Shown here: piece after piece, positions 7,701 to 16,124 of the stretch
How positions within the stretch are numbered: position 1 is the stretch's first letter
Layout: every line of letters begins with the position of its first letter
Source of the DNA: Mycolicibacterium frederiksbergense
GTDB lineage: Bacteria > Actinomycetota > Actinomycetes > Mycobacteriales > Mycobacteriaceae
NCBI RefSeq assembly: GCF_029893345.1
Contig: NZ_JARXVE010000003.1
Span: 806,001 to 870,000 of the forward strand
Direction of reading: 5' to 3'
Length of the DNA stretch: 64,000 nt
Made by a program: the position numbers and the translations under genes
Notes under the pieces: generated by a model
The model's input: the letters and a program-made list of their open reading frames with translations, nothing else
What the model was told of the DNA's origin: nothing
Databases searched by the model: none

Positions 7701-9067
7701 ACACCGGAATGTCGACCTATACAGTCCTCAACCCGGCAACCGAGCAGGTTCTTGCCGACCTCGAGCTCGCCGGAGCCGGGGAAGTCGATTCCGCGGTGGC
7801 GCGAGCGCGCGCCGCCGCCGCGGTGTGGCGGACACGCACACCGGCCGAACGGGCGAGCGGCCTGCGACGGTATGCACAACTCGTCGACCAGCACCGCGAC
7901 GAGCTCGCGGCGATCGAGATGCGCAACGCCGGCCACCCGATCGCCAACGCCGAGTGGGAAGCCCAGAATGTAGCTGATGTCGCGACGTACTACAGCGCCG
8001 CCCCGGAACGGCTGACCGGCCTGCAGATCCCGGTCGCCGGTGGCGTCGACATGACGTTCCATGAGCCGGTCGGGGTGGTCGGCATCGTCGTGCCGTGGAA
8101 CTTCCCCATGATGATCGCCATGTGGGGCATCGCGCCCGCGTTGGCCGCCGGTAATGCCGTGGTGGTCAAGCCGTCGGAGATGACGCCGCTGAGTGCACTG
8201 CGGCTGGCCGAGTTGGCTCGCGAAGCGGGGCTTCCCGAGGGTCTGGTCGAGGTGGTCGTCGGGACTGGACCGGACGCGGGCCGGCACCTCGTCCGCCATG
8301 AAGGTGTCGCCCAGATATGTTTCACCGGGTCGACGCGGGTCGGGCGTGAGATTGCGGCCGAATGCGCGCAACAGGTCAAGCGGCACACGCTGGAACTTGG
8401 TGGAAAGAGCGCCAACATAGTGTTCGCCGATGCCGATCTCGCCGCGGCAGCCGCCGCGGCTCCGGGCGGGTTTCTGGACAACTCGGGCCAAGACTGCTGC
8501 GCAAAGACCCGGATTCTGGTGCAACGCAGCGTGTTCGATGAATTTCTCGAACTCATGGAACCCGCTTTCCGGGACTACCGGGTGGGAGATCCCACCGACC
8601 GTCACACCCAGATGGGGCCGATCATCTCGGCGCGTCAACGCGATGTCATCGAGGAATTCGTCGACCAGGCCGAAGTCCTGCTGCGTGGTAGCGCACCGGC
8701 CGGACCGGGATTCTGGGTTGCGCCCGCGGTCACACTGGCGCGCTCCGAGCAGGAACGGATTTGGCGTGACGAGGTTTTCGGTCCGGTGGCCACTGTGATG
8801 CCGTTCGAGGACGAGGCGGACGCGATCCGGATCGCCAATGCGACGGCATACGGGTTGTCGAACTGCGTCTGGACGCGTGACGTCGGCAGAGCCCTGCGGG
8901 TCGCACGTGCCCTGGAGGCGGGAAACCTCGCGATCAACACCACGACCGTGGTGCGGTACGGCACACCGTTCGGTGGGTTCAAGCAGTCGGGCATCGGTCG
9001 TGAACTCGGCCCCGACGCACCCCTGGAATTCACCGAAACCAAGAACGTCTACATCTCGACCCAGTAA
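7697..9067 (+). CDS. NAD(P)-dependent aldehyde dehydrogenase
   Basis: 456 residues with the aldehyde dehydrogenase catalytic set: Asn in VPWNFP (about 135), general-base Glu in LELGGKS (about 233) and nucleophilic Cys in GQDCCAKTR (about 267). It oxidises an aldehyde to an acid; in this setting probably a gamma-glutamylamino-aldehyde, as PuuC does. The GTG at 7697 overlaps the TGA of the preceding synthetase by four bases, indicating translational coupling; an ATG at 7709 is an alternative start. It is some 20-40 residues shorter than the usual 480-500, mainly at the N-terminus, but all key motifs are intact. Confidence 0.92.
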   Translation: MNTGMSTYTVLNPATEQVLADLELAGAGEVDSAVARARAAAAVWRTRTPAERASGLRRYAQLVDQHRDELAAIEMRNAGHPIANAEWEAQNVADVATYYSAAPERLTGLQIPVAGGVDMTFHEPVGVVGIVVPWNFPMMIAMWGIAPALAAGNAVVVKPSEMTPLSALRLAELAREAGLPEGLVEVVVGTGPDAGRHLVRHEGVAQICFTGSTRVGREIAAECAQQVKRHTLELGGKSANIVFADADLAAAAAAAPGGFLDNSGQDCCAKTRILVQRSVFDEFLELMEPAFRDYRVGDPTDRHTQMGPIISARQRDVIEEFVDQAEVLLRGSAPAGPGFWVAPAVTLARSEQERIWRDEVFGPVATVMPFEDEADAIRIANATAYGLSNCVWTRDVGRALRVARALEAGNLAINTTTVVRYGTPFGGFKQSGIGRELGPDAPLEFTETKNVYISTQ

Positions 9068-9134
9068 CCACGGCGCTGAGGCGCTGAAGAGGCGACGCGG
9101 AAGACCCCGCGTCTGATGAAAGGTGCTCAAAATC

Positions 9135-9911
9135 ATGTCATCTCACCCGGGACGTCTTGAGGGCAAAGTCGCGGTCATCACCGGTGCCGCCTCCGGAATC
9201 GGACTGACCGCGGCACGCCTGTTCGCTCATCAGGGCGCGCACGTCGTGGTTGCCGATCTCGATGAACAAGGAGGCAAGCAGTGTGCCGCCGACATCGGGG
9301 GCCACTTCGTGCGCTGCGACGTCAGCGATTCCGCCGATGTGACCGACCTCTACACCACGGCGCTCGACGAGTTCGGCACCGTCGATATCGCCTTCAACAA
9401 TGCCGGAATCTCGCCGCCCGAGGATGGTTCGATCCTGGAGACCACTTCGGCGGTGTGGGACCGGATCATGGACGTCAACGTCAAGAGCATCTATCACAAC
9501 TGCCGTGCCGCATTGCCGATCATGGAAAAGCAAGGCCGCGGGTCCATCGTCAACGTCGCGTCGTTCGTAGCGCTGATGGGATCGGCGACCTCACAGAGTG
9601 CCTACACGGCATCCAAAGGCGCCGTTTTGTCCCTGACCCGAGAATTGGGGGTCGAATTCGCCCGCAAGGGGATTCGAGTCAATTCCGTGTGCCCCGGTCC
9701 GGTCAACACGCCGTTGCTGCGTGAACTGTTCGCCACCGACCAGGAGCGCGCGCAACGGCGGCTGGTGCACATTCCGCTCGGCCGTTTCGCCGAGCCCGAG
9801 GAGATCGCCAATGTGGCCCTCTTCTTGGCCTCGGACGAGGCGAGCTATGTGACCGGTGCGGCGTACGTTGTCGACGGTGGCATCACGGCGGCCTACGTGA
9901 CCCCGCTGTGA
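9135..9911 (+). CDS. Short-chain dehydrogenase/reductase
   Basis: A 258-residue classical SDR: cofactor loop TGAASGIG, the NNAGIS strand, catalytic Ser in NVASF and YTASK Tyr/Lys, and a C-terminal VVDGGITAAY typical of the FabG-like group. It reversibly oxidises a hydroxyl or carbonyl with NAD(P). ATG 9135 is preferred over the upstream in-frame GTG because GAAAGGTG precedes it. Its place between the aldehyde dehydrogenase and the gamma-glutamyl hydrolase is where a PuuB-type amine oxidase would be expected. An amino-alcohol substrate (for instance a gamma-glutamylated one oxidised to its aldehyde) would explain this; that is inference. Confidence 0.9.
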   Translation: MSSHPGRLEGKVAVITGAASGIGLTAARLFAHQGAHVVVADLDEQGGKQCAADIGGHFVRCDVSDSADVTDLYTTALDEFGTVDIAFNNAGISPPEDGSILETTSAVWDRIMDVNVKSIYHNCRAALPIMEKQGRGSIVNVASFVALMGSATSQSAYTASKGAVLSLTRELGVEFARKGIRVNSVCPGPVNTPLLRELFATDQERAQRRLVHIPLGRFAEPEEIANVALFLASDEASYVTGAAYVVDGGITAAYVTPL

Positions 9912-10630
9912 GCGCACCCGTCATCGGCATCAGCAGCTATCGCGAGTCGGCGTCCTGGGGGATCTGGCGCGGCGTGGAGGCCAACCTGGTGCCCACGGAC
10001 TACGTACGCTGTGTGCAGGTCGCCGGCGGAATTCCCCTTGTTGTACCGATTCTGAACGCGGCAGACGGTCACGCCAGGAGGATCGTCGCGCAATTGGACG
10101 GCCTGGTGATCGCGGGTGGACCCGATATCGGTCCGGAACGGTACGGTGACGTGCCCCATCCCGCGACCGGCGGTGTGCAGGCCGAGCGCGACGAGTGGGA
10201 GCTGTCGCTGCTGCACCACGCCTACGAACGTGATCTTCCGGTGCTGGGCATCTGCCGTGGCATGCAGCTGATGGCGGTGGCGGGCGGCGGGTCACTGATT
10301 CAGGATGTCGCCGATCAGCTCGGCGATGACAGGCACACCATCCCGGTCGGCGATTACTGTCCGACCACCGTAGACACGGTGTCAGGCAGTGTGATCGGGT
10401 CGCTGTTCGGTGACACCGTTGCGGTCCGCTGTCACCATCACCAATCCGTCCGCGCGCATCCCGGGTTCGAAACCACCGCACGCTGCGGTGCGGTGGTGGA
10501 AGCGATGGAGTCACCCGCGCACACATTCAGGGTCGGGGTGCAATGGCACCCGGAGGTGTCCGCGCAGCCGGCCCTATTCGCCCGATTCGTCGGAGCGTGT
10601 CGGTCAGTGCAGCTCGAAAGTGCTCTCTGA
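9908..10630 (+). CDS. Gamma-glutamyl hydrolase, class I amidotransferase fold (PuuD-like, peptidase C26)
   Basis: 240 residues. The nucleophile Cys116 sits in LGICRGMQ and the His/Glu pair in QWHPEV near residue 215, a complete C26 triad; VIAGGPDIGPERYG is the oxyanion/substrate loop. The PuuD class releases glutamate from gamma-glutamylated acids, the last step of the pathway begun by the synthetase at 6306. GTG start overlaps the SDR stop by four bases. The order synthetase, dehydrogenase, SDR, hydrolase within 4.3 kb with overlapping ends is strong evidence for one operon. Confidence 0.92.
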   Translation: MSAPVIGISSYRESASWGIWRGVEANLVPTDYVRCVQVAGGIPLVVPILNAADGHARRIVAQLDGLVIAGGPDIGPERYGDVPHPATGGVQAERDEWELSLLHHAYERDLPVLGICRGMQLMAVAGGGSLIQDVADQLGDDRHTIPVGDYCPTTVDTVSGSVIGSLFGDTVAVRCHHHQSVRAHPGFETTARCGAVVEAMESPAHTFRVGVQWHPEVSAQPALFARFVGACRSVQLESAL

Positions 10631-10762
10631 CAACGATTTACCCGCTTAGTCAACGAAGCTTTCGATGGTGTTTCTGGGGGCGAAGGCATTCGGTCGGTAT
10701 CGAATTTCCAAGCGTGACAGCCATGTCGGCCACGCAGAGGAGCATGAGAAAGGAATTCGTCA

Positions 10763-12217
10763 ATGAGTGACCAGATCGAAACCGCTCGCGGCCCAGCGCC
10801 CAGTGACACGACACTCCGCCCCGCCGCAAAGTTGGAGGGCAGGCTCGGCGTCGCGCAATTGGTGTTCATGGTGGTGGCCGGTGCCGCACCGCTCACGGTC
10901 GTGGTCGGGATCCTGCCGATCATGATCAACTTGGGCAACGGTATCGGCGCACCGATCGACTTCATCGTCGCCGGCGTCGTGTTGTTGCTGTTTTCGGTGG
11001 GATTTTCCGCGATGACACCGGAGGTCACCAACGCGGGCGCCTTCTACACCTACATTCAGAAGGGGCTTGGCCGGATAACCGGCCTCGGAGCAGCGGCGCT
11101 GGCCACCATCTCCTACATCTTCCTGCTGGTCGCCGTGGTGGCGTATCTGGGTGCGGCCGCACGAAACGTCGTGCTGAACTTCACCGCTGTCGAGACCCCG
11201 TGGTGGATCTGGTCGGCAATCGGGCTGGCCGCCATCGGATACCTCGGTCACCGCAACGTCGAACTGAGCGCACGAGTTCTGGGTGTGCTGCTGGTCGCCG
11301 AGATCCTCATTGTCGCTGCACTCGATGCGGCCATCGTCTTACGTGGCGGTCACAGTGGTTTGTCCGTGGAGCCGCTGACCGTGAGTGCGTTCACCCACGG
11401 CGCGGTCGGCACGGGTGTGATGCTGGCGATCTTCGGGTTCGTCGGATTCGAAGCCACCGCGGTATTCCGTTCGGAAGCAAAGGATCCCGATCGCACGATT
11501 CCCCGGGCAACCTATGCGGCAGCGTGTTTGATCTCCGTCTTCTATGCCACCTCGGCATGGGCGATCATCAACGGAGTCGGCGTCGATGACTCGGTTGCGG
11601 CAGCGACCTCGGATCCCGAGGGCTTCGTACCCCAAATCGCCAAGCAGTTTGTCGGCCAGTTCGCCCACGATGCCATTCAGGTCCTGTTGGTCACCAGCTT
11701 CTTCGCCTGCATACTGACGTTCCACAACGTGGTGTCCCGGTACACCCATACCCTGGGCCACCAGCGCGTTCTTCCTCGGCATCTGGCCGCAGTCCACCCG
11801 TCGCACAAGTCACCGCACGTGGCTTCTCTGGTGACGTTTGTGGTGGTCGCAACGTCCCTGGTTGTTCTGGCGCTGTTCAACCTGGATCCGGTGGTGCAGA
11901 TCTACACGTGGTTCGGCACCGCGGCAACGTTGGGGGTCATCGCGCTGATGGCCGTGACCTCTTTGGCCATCGTGTCTCATTTCCGCCGGGCCGATCGGTC
12001 GATCTCGTTGTGGCGCAGCGCTATCGCCCCCGGACTCGCGTTGGTCGGACTTGCCACGATCCTGATCCTGGTAGTCGGAAACTTCGTGTCGCTGATGGGG
12101 GGCGAAGTTGTCGCGATCCTGTTCGGTGTCGCGCTCGGCGGGACGGCGTGTGGTGGCGCGCTCTGGGCGATCTATCTGCGAAATCAACGCCCAGAGGTGT
12201 ACAACGCCATCCGATGA
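10763..12217 (+). CDS. APC-superfamily permease
   Basis: 484 residues with 12 or so hydrophobic helices. The N-terminus LGVAQLVFMVVAGAAPLTVV and GAFYTYIQKGLGR (near 100) are APC features, as is GFEATAVFRSEAKDPDRTIPRATY near residue 230. It is not a close paralogue of the two permeases at 1-4 kb. AAAGGAA is eight bases before the ATG. It follows the gamma-glutamyl hydrolase by 132 bp on the same strand and probably imports the amine used by that pathway. It ends three bases from the convergent TetR stop. Confidence 0.9.
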   Translation: MSDQIETARGPAPSDTTLRPAAKLEGRLGVAQLVFMVVAGAAPLTVVVGILPIMINLGNGIGAPIDFIVAGVVLLLFSVGFSAMTPEVTNAGAFYTYIQKGLGRITGLGAAALATISYIFLLVAVVAYLGAAARNVVLNFTAVETPWWIWSAIGLAAIGYLGHRNVELSARVLGVLLVAEILIVAALDAAIVLRGGHSGLSVEPLTVSAFTHGAVGTGVMLAIFGFVGFEATAVFRSEAKDPDRTIPRATYAAACLISVFYATSAWAIINGVGVDDSVAAATSDPEGFVPQIAKQFVGQFAHDAIQVLLVTSFFACILTFHNVVSRYTHTLGHQRVLPRHLAAVHPSHKSPHVASLVTFVVVATSLVVLALFNLDPVVQIYTWFGTAATLGVIALMAVTSLAIVSHFRRADRSISLWRSAIAPGLALVGLATILILVVGNFVSLMGGEVVAILFGVALGGTACGGALWAIYLRNQRPEVYNAIR

Positions 12218-12220
12218 GCA

Positions 12221-12859
12221 TCAGCCGGTGAGACAGGGGTTGAAGCCGACGGAGAATCCGGCCCGGGCGCACAGCGCTGAGAGTCCCGCTGTAACGATAG
12301 CTTCCGGGTCGGCGGCGTGTTCGGCGTGAAGGCGCGCGTAGAGGGGGGCGAGGCTCGGATCAACCGGCGCTGCACGCTCGCTCTCGGTCACCGGTGCAGT
12401 GGTCGCGCTGCCGATGACGAAGTTGGACAATGAGTAGGACGTGCTGAGCGGATCGGCCACTCCGGCATCACTGAGCAGTACAACGATGCGCTCTGACAGG
12501 CGCAAGTAGTTCGGGCCCCGAGGGGCACGCATGACGATCACCTGACAGGCCCACTTATGGCGCGCAAGATGCCGATAGTGGGCAACCATCAGCTCGTGCA
12601 GGCTCGCATCGGCGAGTGCCTGTTCGATGGCCGGATCGTTGCCGAGTGCCTCATCGAGTGCGAGGTCGAACAGGTCATCCACCGATTCGACCCGTGAGTA
12701 CAGGCTCGCCGGCGCGACGGCAAGGCGACTGGCGACCGCTCGTACGGTCAGTGCCCGGAGGCCGCCTTCATCAAGCAGCGCGACTGATGCGCGGGCGATG
12801 TCGTGGACGTCGACAGCCCGTGCCCGGTGCACGGGCTTGCGGTGGTCCCAGTAGCTCAC
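12221..12859 (-). CDS. TetR-family transcriptional regulator
   Basis: 212 residues. The helix-turn-helix is DIARASVALLDEGGLRALTVRAVASRLAVAPASLYSRVESVDDL (residues about 19-62), followed by a TetR C-terminal domain of the TetR_C_11/13 kind. GTG start at 12857-12859 with no ribosome site, so it may be leaderless. Only 37 bp separate it from the divergent acetyltransferase, a common arrangement in which the TetR controls its neighbour. Confidence 0.83.
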   Translation of the reverse strand: MSYWDHRKPVHRARAVDVHDIARASVALLDEGGLRALTVRAVASRLAVAPASLYSRVESVDDLFDLALDEALGNDPAIEQALADASLHELMVAHYRHLARHKWACQVIVMRAPRGPNYLRLSERIVVLLSDAGVADPLSTSYSLSNFVIGSATTAPVTESERAAPVDPSLAPLYARLHAEHAADPEAIVTAGLSALCARAGFSVGFNPCLTG

Positions 12860-12896
12860 GCCGACCAGCTTATCCGAACTATGTTAGGTTTGTGGA

Positions 12897-13436
12897 ATGC
12901 TTGATTCCCGCTTGCTGCCCCTGCAGAGCGAACGAGTCCGGTTGCGTGCTCTGCGCGCTGGCGATGCGGCAGCGTTCGCCGCAGGAACCGAGGACCCTGA
13001 CGTGAAAACGTACGGGCACTTGCCCGAGCCCAAGTACACGACTGAGTCCGTCATCACGATGATTGAGCGGCAGGCGGAACCCGGGCTCGCGCGCGGCGAT
13101 CTAGCTGTACTTGCGATTGCCCATCCGGTGACCGACGAATTCGCCGGGAGCCTGGTGATCTTCGATGTGACTGATGAGGTAGCGGAGGTCGGGTTCTGGG
13201 TGCACCCGAGTCATCGAGGTACAGGCGTAGCGACTGCGGCGCTGCATCTGGCAGGCGAACTTGCTCGGGGCAGTGGACTGACCACTTTGACCGCGCGAAC
13301 TGCCACGGAGAACGTCGCATCTCAAGGTGTTCTCGTGCGAGCTGGATTCCAGACTCTTGGCACCCGGAAGGACACGACGCCCTCGGGCCAGGAGATCGAA
13401 TTGCTGCACTATGTCTGGAATCTTGGCGAGTCCTAG
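12897..13436 (+). CDS. GNAT-family N-acetyltransferase (RimJ/RimL-like)
   Basis: 179 residues. The start SERVRLRALRAGDAAAF and the acetyl-CoA loop WVHPSHRGTGVATAALHLAGELA (near residue 105), then NVASQGVLVRAGFQ, are the RimJ/RimL subgroup pattern. These enzymes acetylate N-terminal or small-molecule amines; the target here is unknown. A TATGTT hexamer about 11 bases before the ATG fits an SigA -10 box of a leaderless or near-leaderless mRNA. Divergent from the TetR gene. Confidence 0.87.
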   Translation: MLDSRLLPLQSERVRLRALRAGDAAAFAAGTEDPDVKTYGHLPEPKYTTESVITMIERQAEPGLARGDLAVLAIAHPVTDEFAGSLVIFDVTDEVAEVGFWVHPSHRGTGVATAALHLAGELARGSGLTTLTARTATENVASQGVLVRAGFQTLGTRKDTTPSGQEIELLHYVWNLGES

Positions 13437-13462
13437 CTGGCGGGCATCGGGCTCGCGCACGC

Positions 13463-14380
13463 TCAGGTGATCGACCAGAATTCCAACAGGGTGCGGATGG
13501 TCGCCACCAACGGTAGGGGTTGATCCAGCATGGGGTGATGGCCGGCTTCCGCCAGTTCCACGAACGGGCCGCGTAGTTGCAGGATCGAGCGAATCTGCTC
13601 GGCCATCTGCGGTGGGACGAGCCCGTTCTCGCACCGCAAATACCCTATCCGGCAGGGGATTCGGGCAAATACGTTCTCCAGGATCTCCTCGTCGTCGGGC
13701 GTCTCATCCATGAGTAGACCGCCGAAGATATCGGGGTCGAACTTCCACACCCACCCGGCGTCCGTCTTGTGCACCGATTCCGCAGCGATGTGGCGACCGA
13801 TGTAGGGCAGCGTCACCTCTTGTGTTGGTACCGCCCGGAATCGGGCGATGATCTCGTCCTCGGTGTGGTAGCCGGCGGTGTCCCGGCGACGGTTGCGTAA
13901 CCGGACCTCCTCGGGGGCACGATCCCGTAGCGGGGAGTCGATGACCACGATGCTGTCGATCTGCGCGCCGTAACGGGACGCAGCGGTGGCACCCACCCAG
14001 CCGCCCATGCTGTGACCCACGATGGTGGGCCGCGCCGAGGAGCCCGAGGCCTCTGATGCCGCGAGGGCTTCTCGTGCCCAGATCGCCAGGCTGTACTGCG
14101 TGCGAGTTCCGCTGTCGCCGTGCCCGCTCAGGTCGGGAGCGACGACCCGATGGGTACCGGCGAAAAACGGGGCGATGTGATCCCACCATCCGGAGTGGGC
14201 TCCACCGCCGTGGACGAACACCAGCGGCGGATTGTCCGTGTCGCCCCAGGCACGCATATGTATGGGGCACCCGTCGACGTCGATCGTCGAGTGTTGTGGC
14301 GCTTGGTCCAGGGCAGCGGTGAACCACGCTGGTGCGTTCGGCAGCGGGTATGTGGCCGAGGGATGTCCACGCCGGAACAT
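13463..14380 (-). CDS. Alpha/beta hydrolase
   Basis: About 305 residues. Oxyanion motif VFVHGGGAHSGWW, nucleophile elbow VGHSMGGW (Ser near residue 130) and C-terminal catalytic His in EAGHHPML are all present, so it should be an active serine hydrolase (esterase, lipase or C-C hydrolase). Start is uncertain: ATG 14380 gives MFRRGHPSATYPLP, and an ATG nine codons upstream (14407) is equally possible; neither has a good ribosome site. Convergent with the acetyltransferase and upstream-adjacent to LysE, with no clear pathway link. Confidence 0.85.
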   Translation of the reverse strand: MFRRGHPSATYPLPNAPAWFTAALDQAPQHSTIDVDGCPIHMRAWGDTDNPPLVFVHGGGAHSGWWDHIAPFFAGTHRVVAPDLSGHGDSGTRTQYSLAIWAREALAASEASGSSARPTIVGHSMGGWVGATAASRYGAQIDSIVVIDSPLRDRAPEEVRLRNRRRDTAGYHTEDEIIARFRAVPTQEVTLPYIGRHIAAESVHKTDAGWVWKFDPDIFGGLLMDETPDDEEILENVFARIPCRIGYLRCENGLVPPQMAEQIRSILQLRGPFVELAEAGHHPMLDQPLPLVATIRTLLEFWSIT

Positions 14381-14472
14381 GCGATTCACGTGGCAAGTCT
14401 GTCGCATGGCTTGAATCCGATCGAGACGCGCCCTGGCGAATCCCGGTCAGATCGGGCGTCGGCCACCGGTGC

Positions 14473-15072
14473 TCAGGACACGGCGAGGCCTATCCCGAGG
14501 GCGATCATCGTCACCGCGATCACCCCGTCGAGGATGCGCCAGGTGGTCGGGGTGGCGAACAGGCCGGCCAGCCGGCGCGCGCCCAGTCCCAGGCCGGTGA
14601 ACCACAGTGTGCTGGCCGCTACCGCACCGGCGCCGAAAAGCCAGCGCTGCTCGCGGTGTTCGTTGGCCAGTGAGCCGAGCAGGACCACGGTGTCCAGATA
14701 GACGTGCGGGTTGAGCCAGGTCAATGCCGCACAGGTGACCAGCACCTCGGCCAGTCGGGCCGGGGCCTGGTCTGACGGGTTGAGCGTCGAGGGGCGAAAG
14801 GCCCGACGGGCGGCCAGCACGCCGTAGCCGATCAGGAAGGCCGCGCCACCGAACTTCACCACCGCCATGGCGTCGGGATGAGCGGTGATCAACGCGCCGA
14901 CCCCCGCGATGCCCGCGGCGATCAGGATCAGGTCCGACACCGTGCACAGTGCGATCACCGCAATCACGTGTTCCCCGCGGATCCCTTGGCGCAGCACGAA
15001 GGCGTTCTGCGCGCCGATCGCGGCGATCAGCGTCATCGCGGTGAGGAATCCGATCAGGATGGGTGAAGCCAT
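14473..15072 (-). CDS. LysE/ArgO-family basic amino acid exporter
   Basis: A 199-residue membrane protein with six hydrophobic segments. The hallmark [11 protein letters not shown] lies in the first helix (about residue 20) and [16 protein letters not shown] near residue 120 is diagnostic for LysE/ArgO. It exports lysine or arginine in known members. These genes are normally divergent from a LysR-type activator (LysG/ArgP). No such gene is present here: the sequence beyond the start region runs into a transposase remnant by 15.2 kb. Confidence 0.92.
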   Translation of the reverse strand: MASPILIGFLTAMTLIAAIGAQNAFVLRQGIRGEHVIAVIALCTVSDLILIAAGIAGVGALITAHPDAMAVVKFGGAAFLIGYGVLAARRAFRPSTLNPSDQAPARLAEVLVTCAALTWLNPHVYLDTVVLLGSLANEHREQRWLFGAGAVAASTLWFTGLGLGARRLAGLFATPTTWRILDGVIAVTMIALGIGLAVS

Positions 15073-15224
15073 GCGTTCGAGGCTATGGGGCTGCGGTGGA
15101 TCAGTACAGCTAATGTTTTTGATATGGCATCAGAAATGCTTAAGTAAGAGGATCGGACTTCAGTCACGGGATCAGTGATGTTTGCCCGCTGGCTGTTGTG
15201 CAGGCGCTGCGAACCATCTGGGGG

Positions 15225-15350
15225 ATAGCGACCACGCGAGCCTCGAGCAGGGTGTTCCAATGGTTGCGGTCGAGGCACTCCTTGCATAGGCGGTTGTTGA
15301 ACGACTCGATGTAGCCGTTGGTCCACGGTGTGCCTGGCGGAGTCGGGTTT
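15225..15350 (-). pseudogene. IS3-family transposase remnant (C-terminal DDE part)
   Basis: Translation of the minus strand gives TPPGTPWTNGYIESFNNRLC followed by KECLDRNHWNTLLEARVV, the strongly conserved region around the last catalytic Glu of IS3-group orfB transposases. Only about 40 residues are recognisable. Upstream the frame lacks the rest of the integrase core, and downstream the HxRPHSALGYxTP-type ending is lost, so it is a decayed fragment. The rest of 15073-15513 shows no intact gene and no terminal repeats I could identify. Confidence 0.75.
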
Positions 15351-15513
15351 GACGCAGCAATGGAGCAGCGGCCAGGCCGGGGAGCCGGCACCGAATCACG
15401 GCTGAGTCGAGGATGTCCCCGCGACGCCCGCGGAGGTTCGCGACACACGTTGTATCGCGTTCTTCGGTACGCGGTTTCGGGTCAGCAATGTTCGGTGCTC
15501 GGCTCGTCACGGA

Positions 15514-16110
15514 TTACGCGAGGAACGGGTTGTGCTCAGGCAGTGGCTTGATCAAGGGATCGAGCAGCTTCGCCGACTGTTCGACGGTGAGGACGTCGGC
15601 CGGGTCGAGCTGGATGAATTCCCGCGCGGTTTCGTCGTACTCCCAGACGTCTTCACCGACCAGTCGGCCGTTGTCGTAGGGCCAGATCATGTGCTCGGCG
15701 GTCTTCACCAGATAGGTGGCCTCTGGGTCAGCGGCCATCCCTTCGGCGGCGAGAATGACGCCGGGCGTCTGCTGGTAGATGTATGACGTCGACACGATCA
15801 TGTCATCGCTGATGGCCAGTCTCTCGTCGTCGGCGTAGAAGATGCACTGGGCGGTGTCCTTCCATGCGTGGTACAGCCCCTTGACCGCATCGGTGCCTTC
15901 CACTGTGACGCTCTTGCCGAGCATGGTGAAGTGATAGACCGGCTTCTCGACGGTCATTTCCGGGGCAAAGATCTCCTCATAGCGCCCAGCCATTTCCAGG
16001 TAGCGGTGCCGGTTGTAGGCGTGCAGCATGTATAGGTGACGCGGGTTGTCCGTCGTCTCGATCAAGCGCTCCACGGCTCGGTTGGTCTGGGTGATGTCGT
16101 AGCGACTCAT
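15514..16110 (-). CDS. NTF2/SnoaL-like protein of unknown function
   Basis: 198 residues, start ATG 16108-16110 with AAAGGAAACG upstream. The layout (helical HLYMLHAYNRHRYLEMAGRY, then alternating strands with YHFTMLGKSVTVEGTDAVKGLYHAW) fits a SnoaL/NTF2-like cone fold, which in bacteria may be a small isomerase/hydrolase or a ligand-binding protein. No catalytic residue can be assigned confidently. It is the last gene of a leftward operon, 14 bp after the acyl-CoA ligase, so it probably acts on a lipid- or steroid-like CoA intermediate or its precursor. Confidence 0.72.
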   Translation of the reverse strand: MSRYDITQTNRAVERLIETTDNPRHLYMLHAYNRHRYLEMAGRYEEIFAPEMTVEKPVYHFTMLGKSVTVEGTDAVKGLYHAWKDTAQCIFYADDERLAISDDMIVSTSYIYQQTPGVILAAEGMAADPEATYLVKTAEHMIWPYDNGRLVGEDVWEYDETAREFIQLDPADVLTVEQSAKLLDPLIKPLPEHNPFLA

Positions 16111-16124
16111 TTTTTCGTTTCCTT

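Noticed and set aside
7613-9136. 507-residue open frame on the minus strand
   Set aside because: Antisense to the aldehyde dehydrogenase with intact active site.
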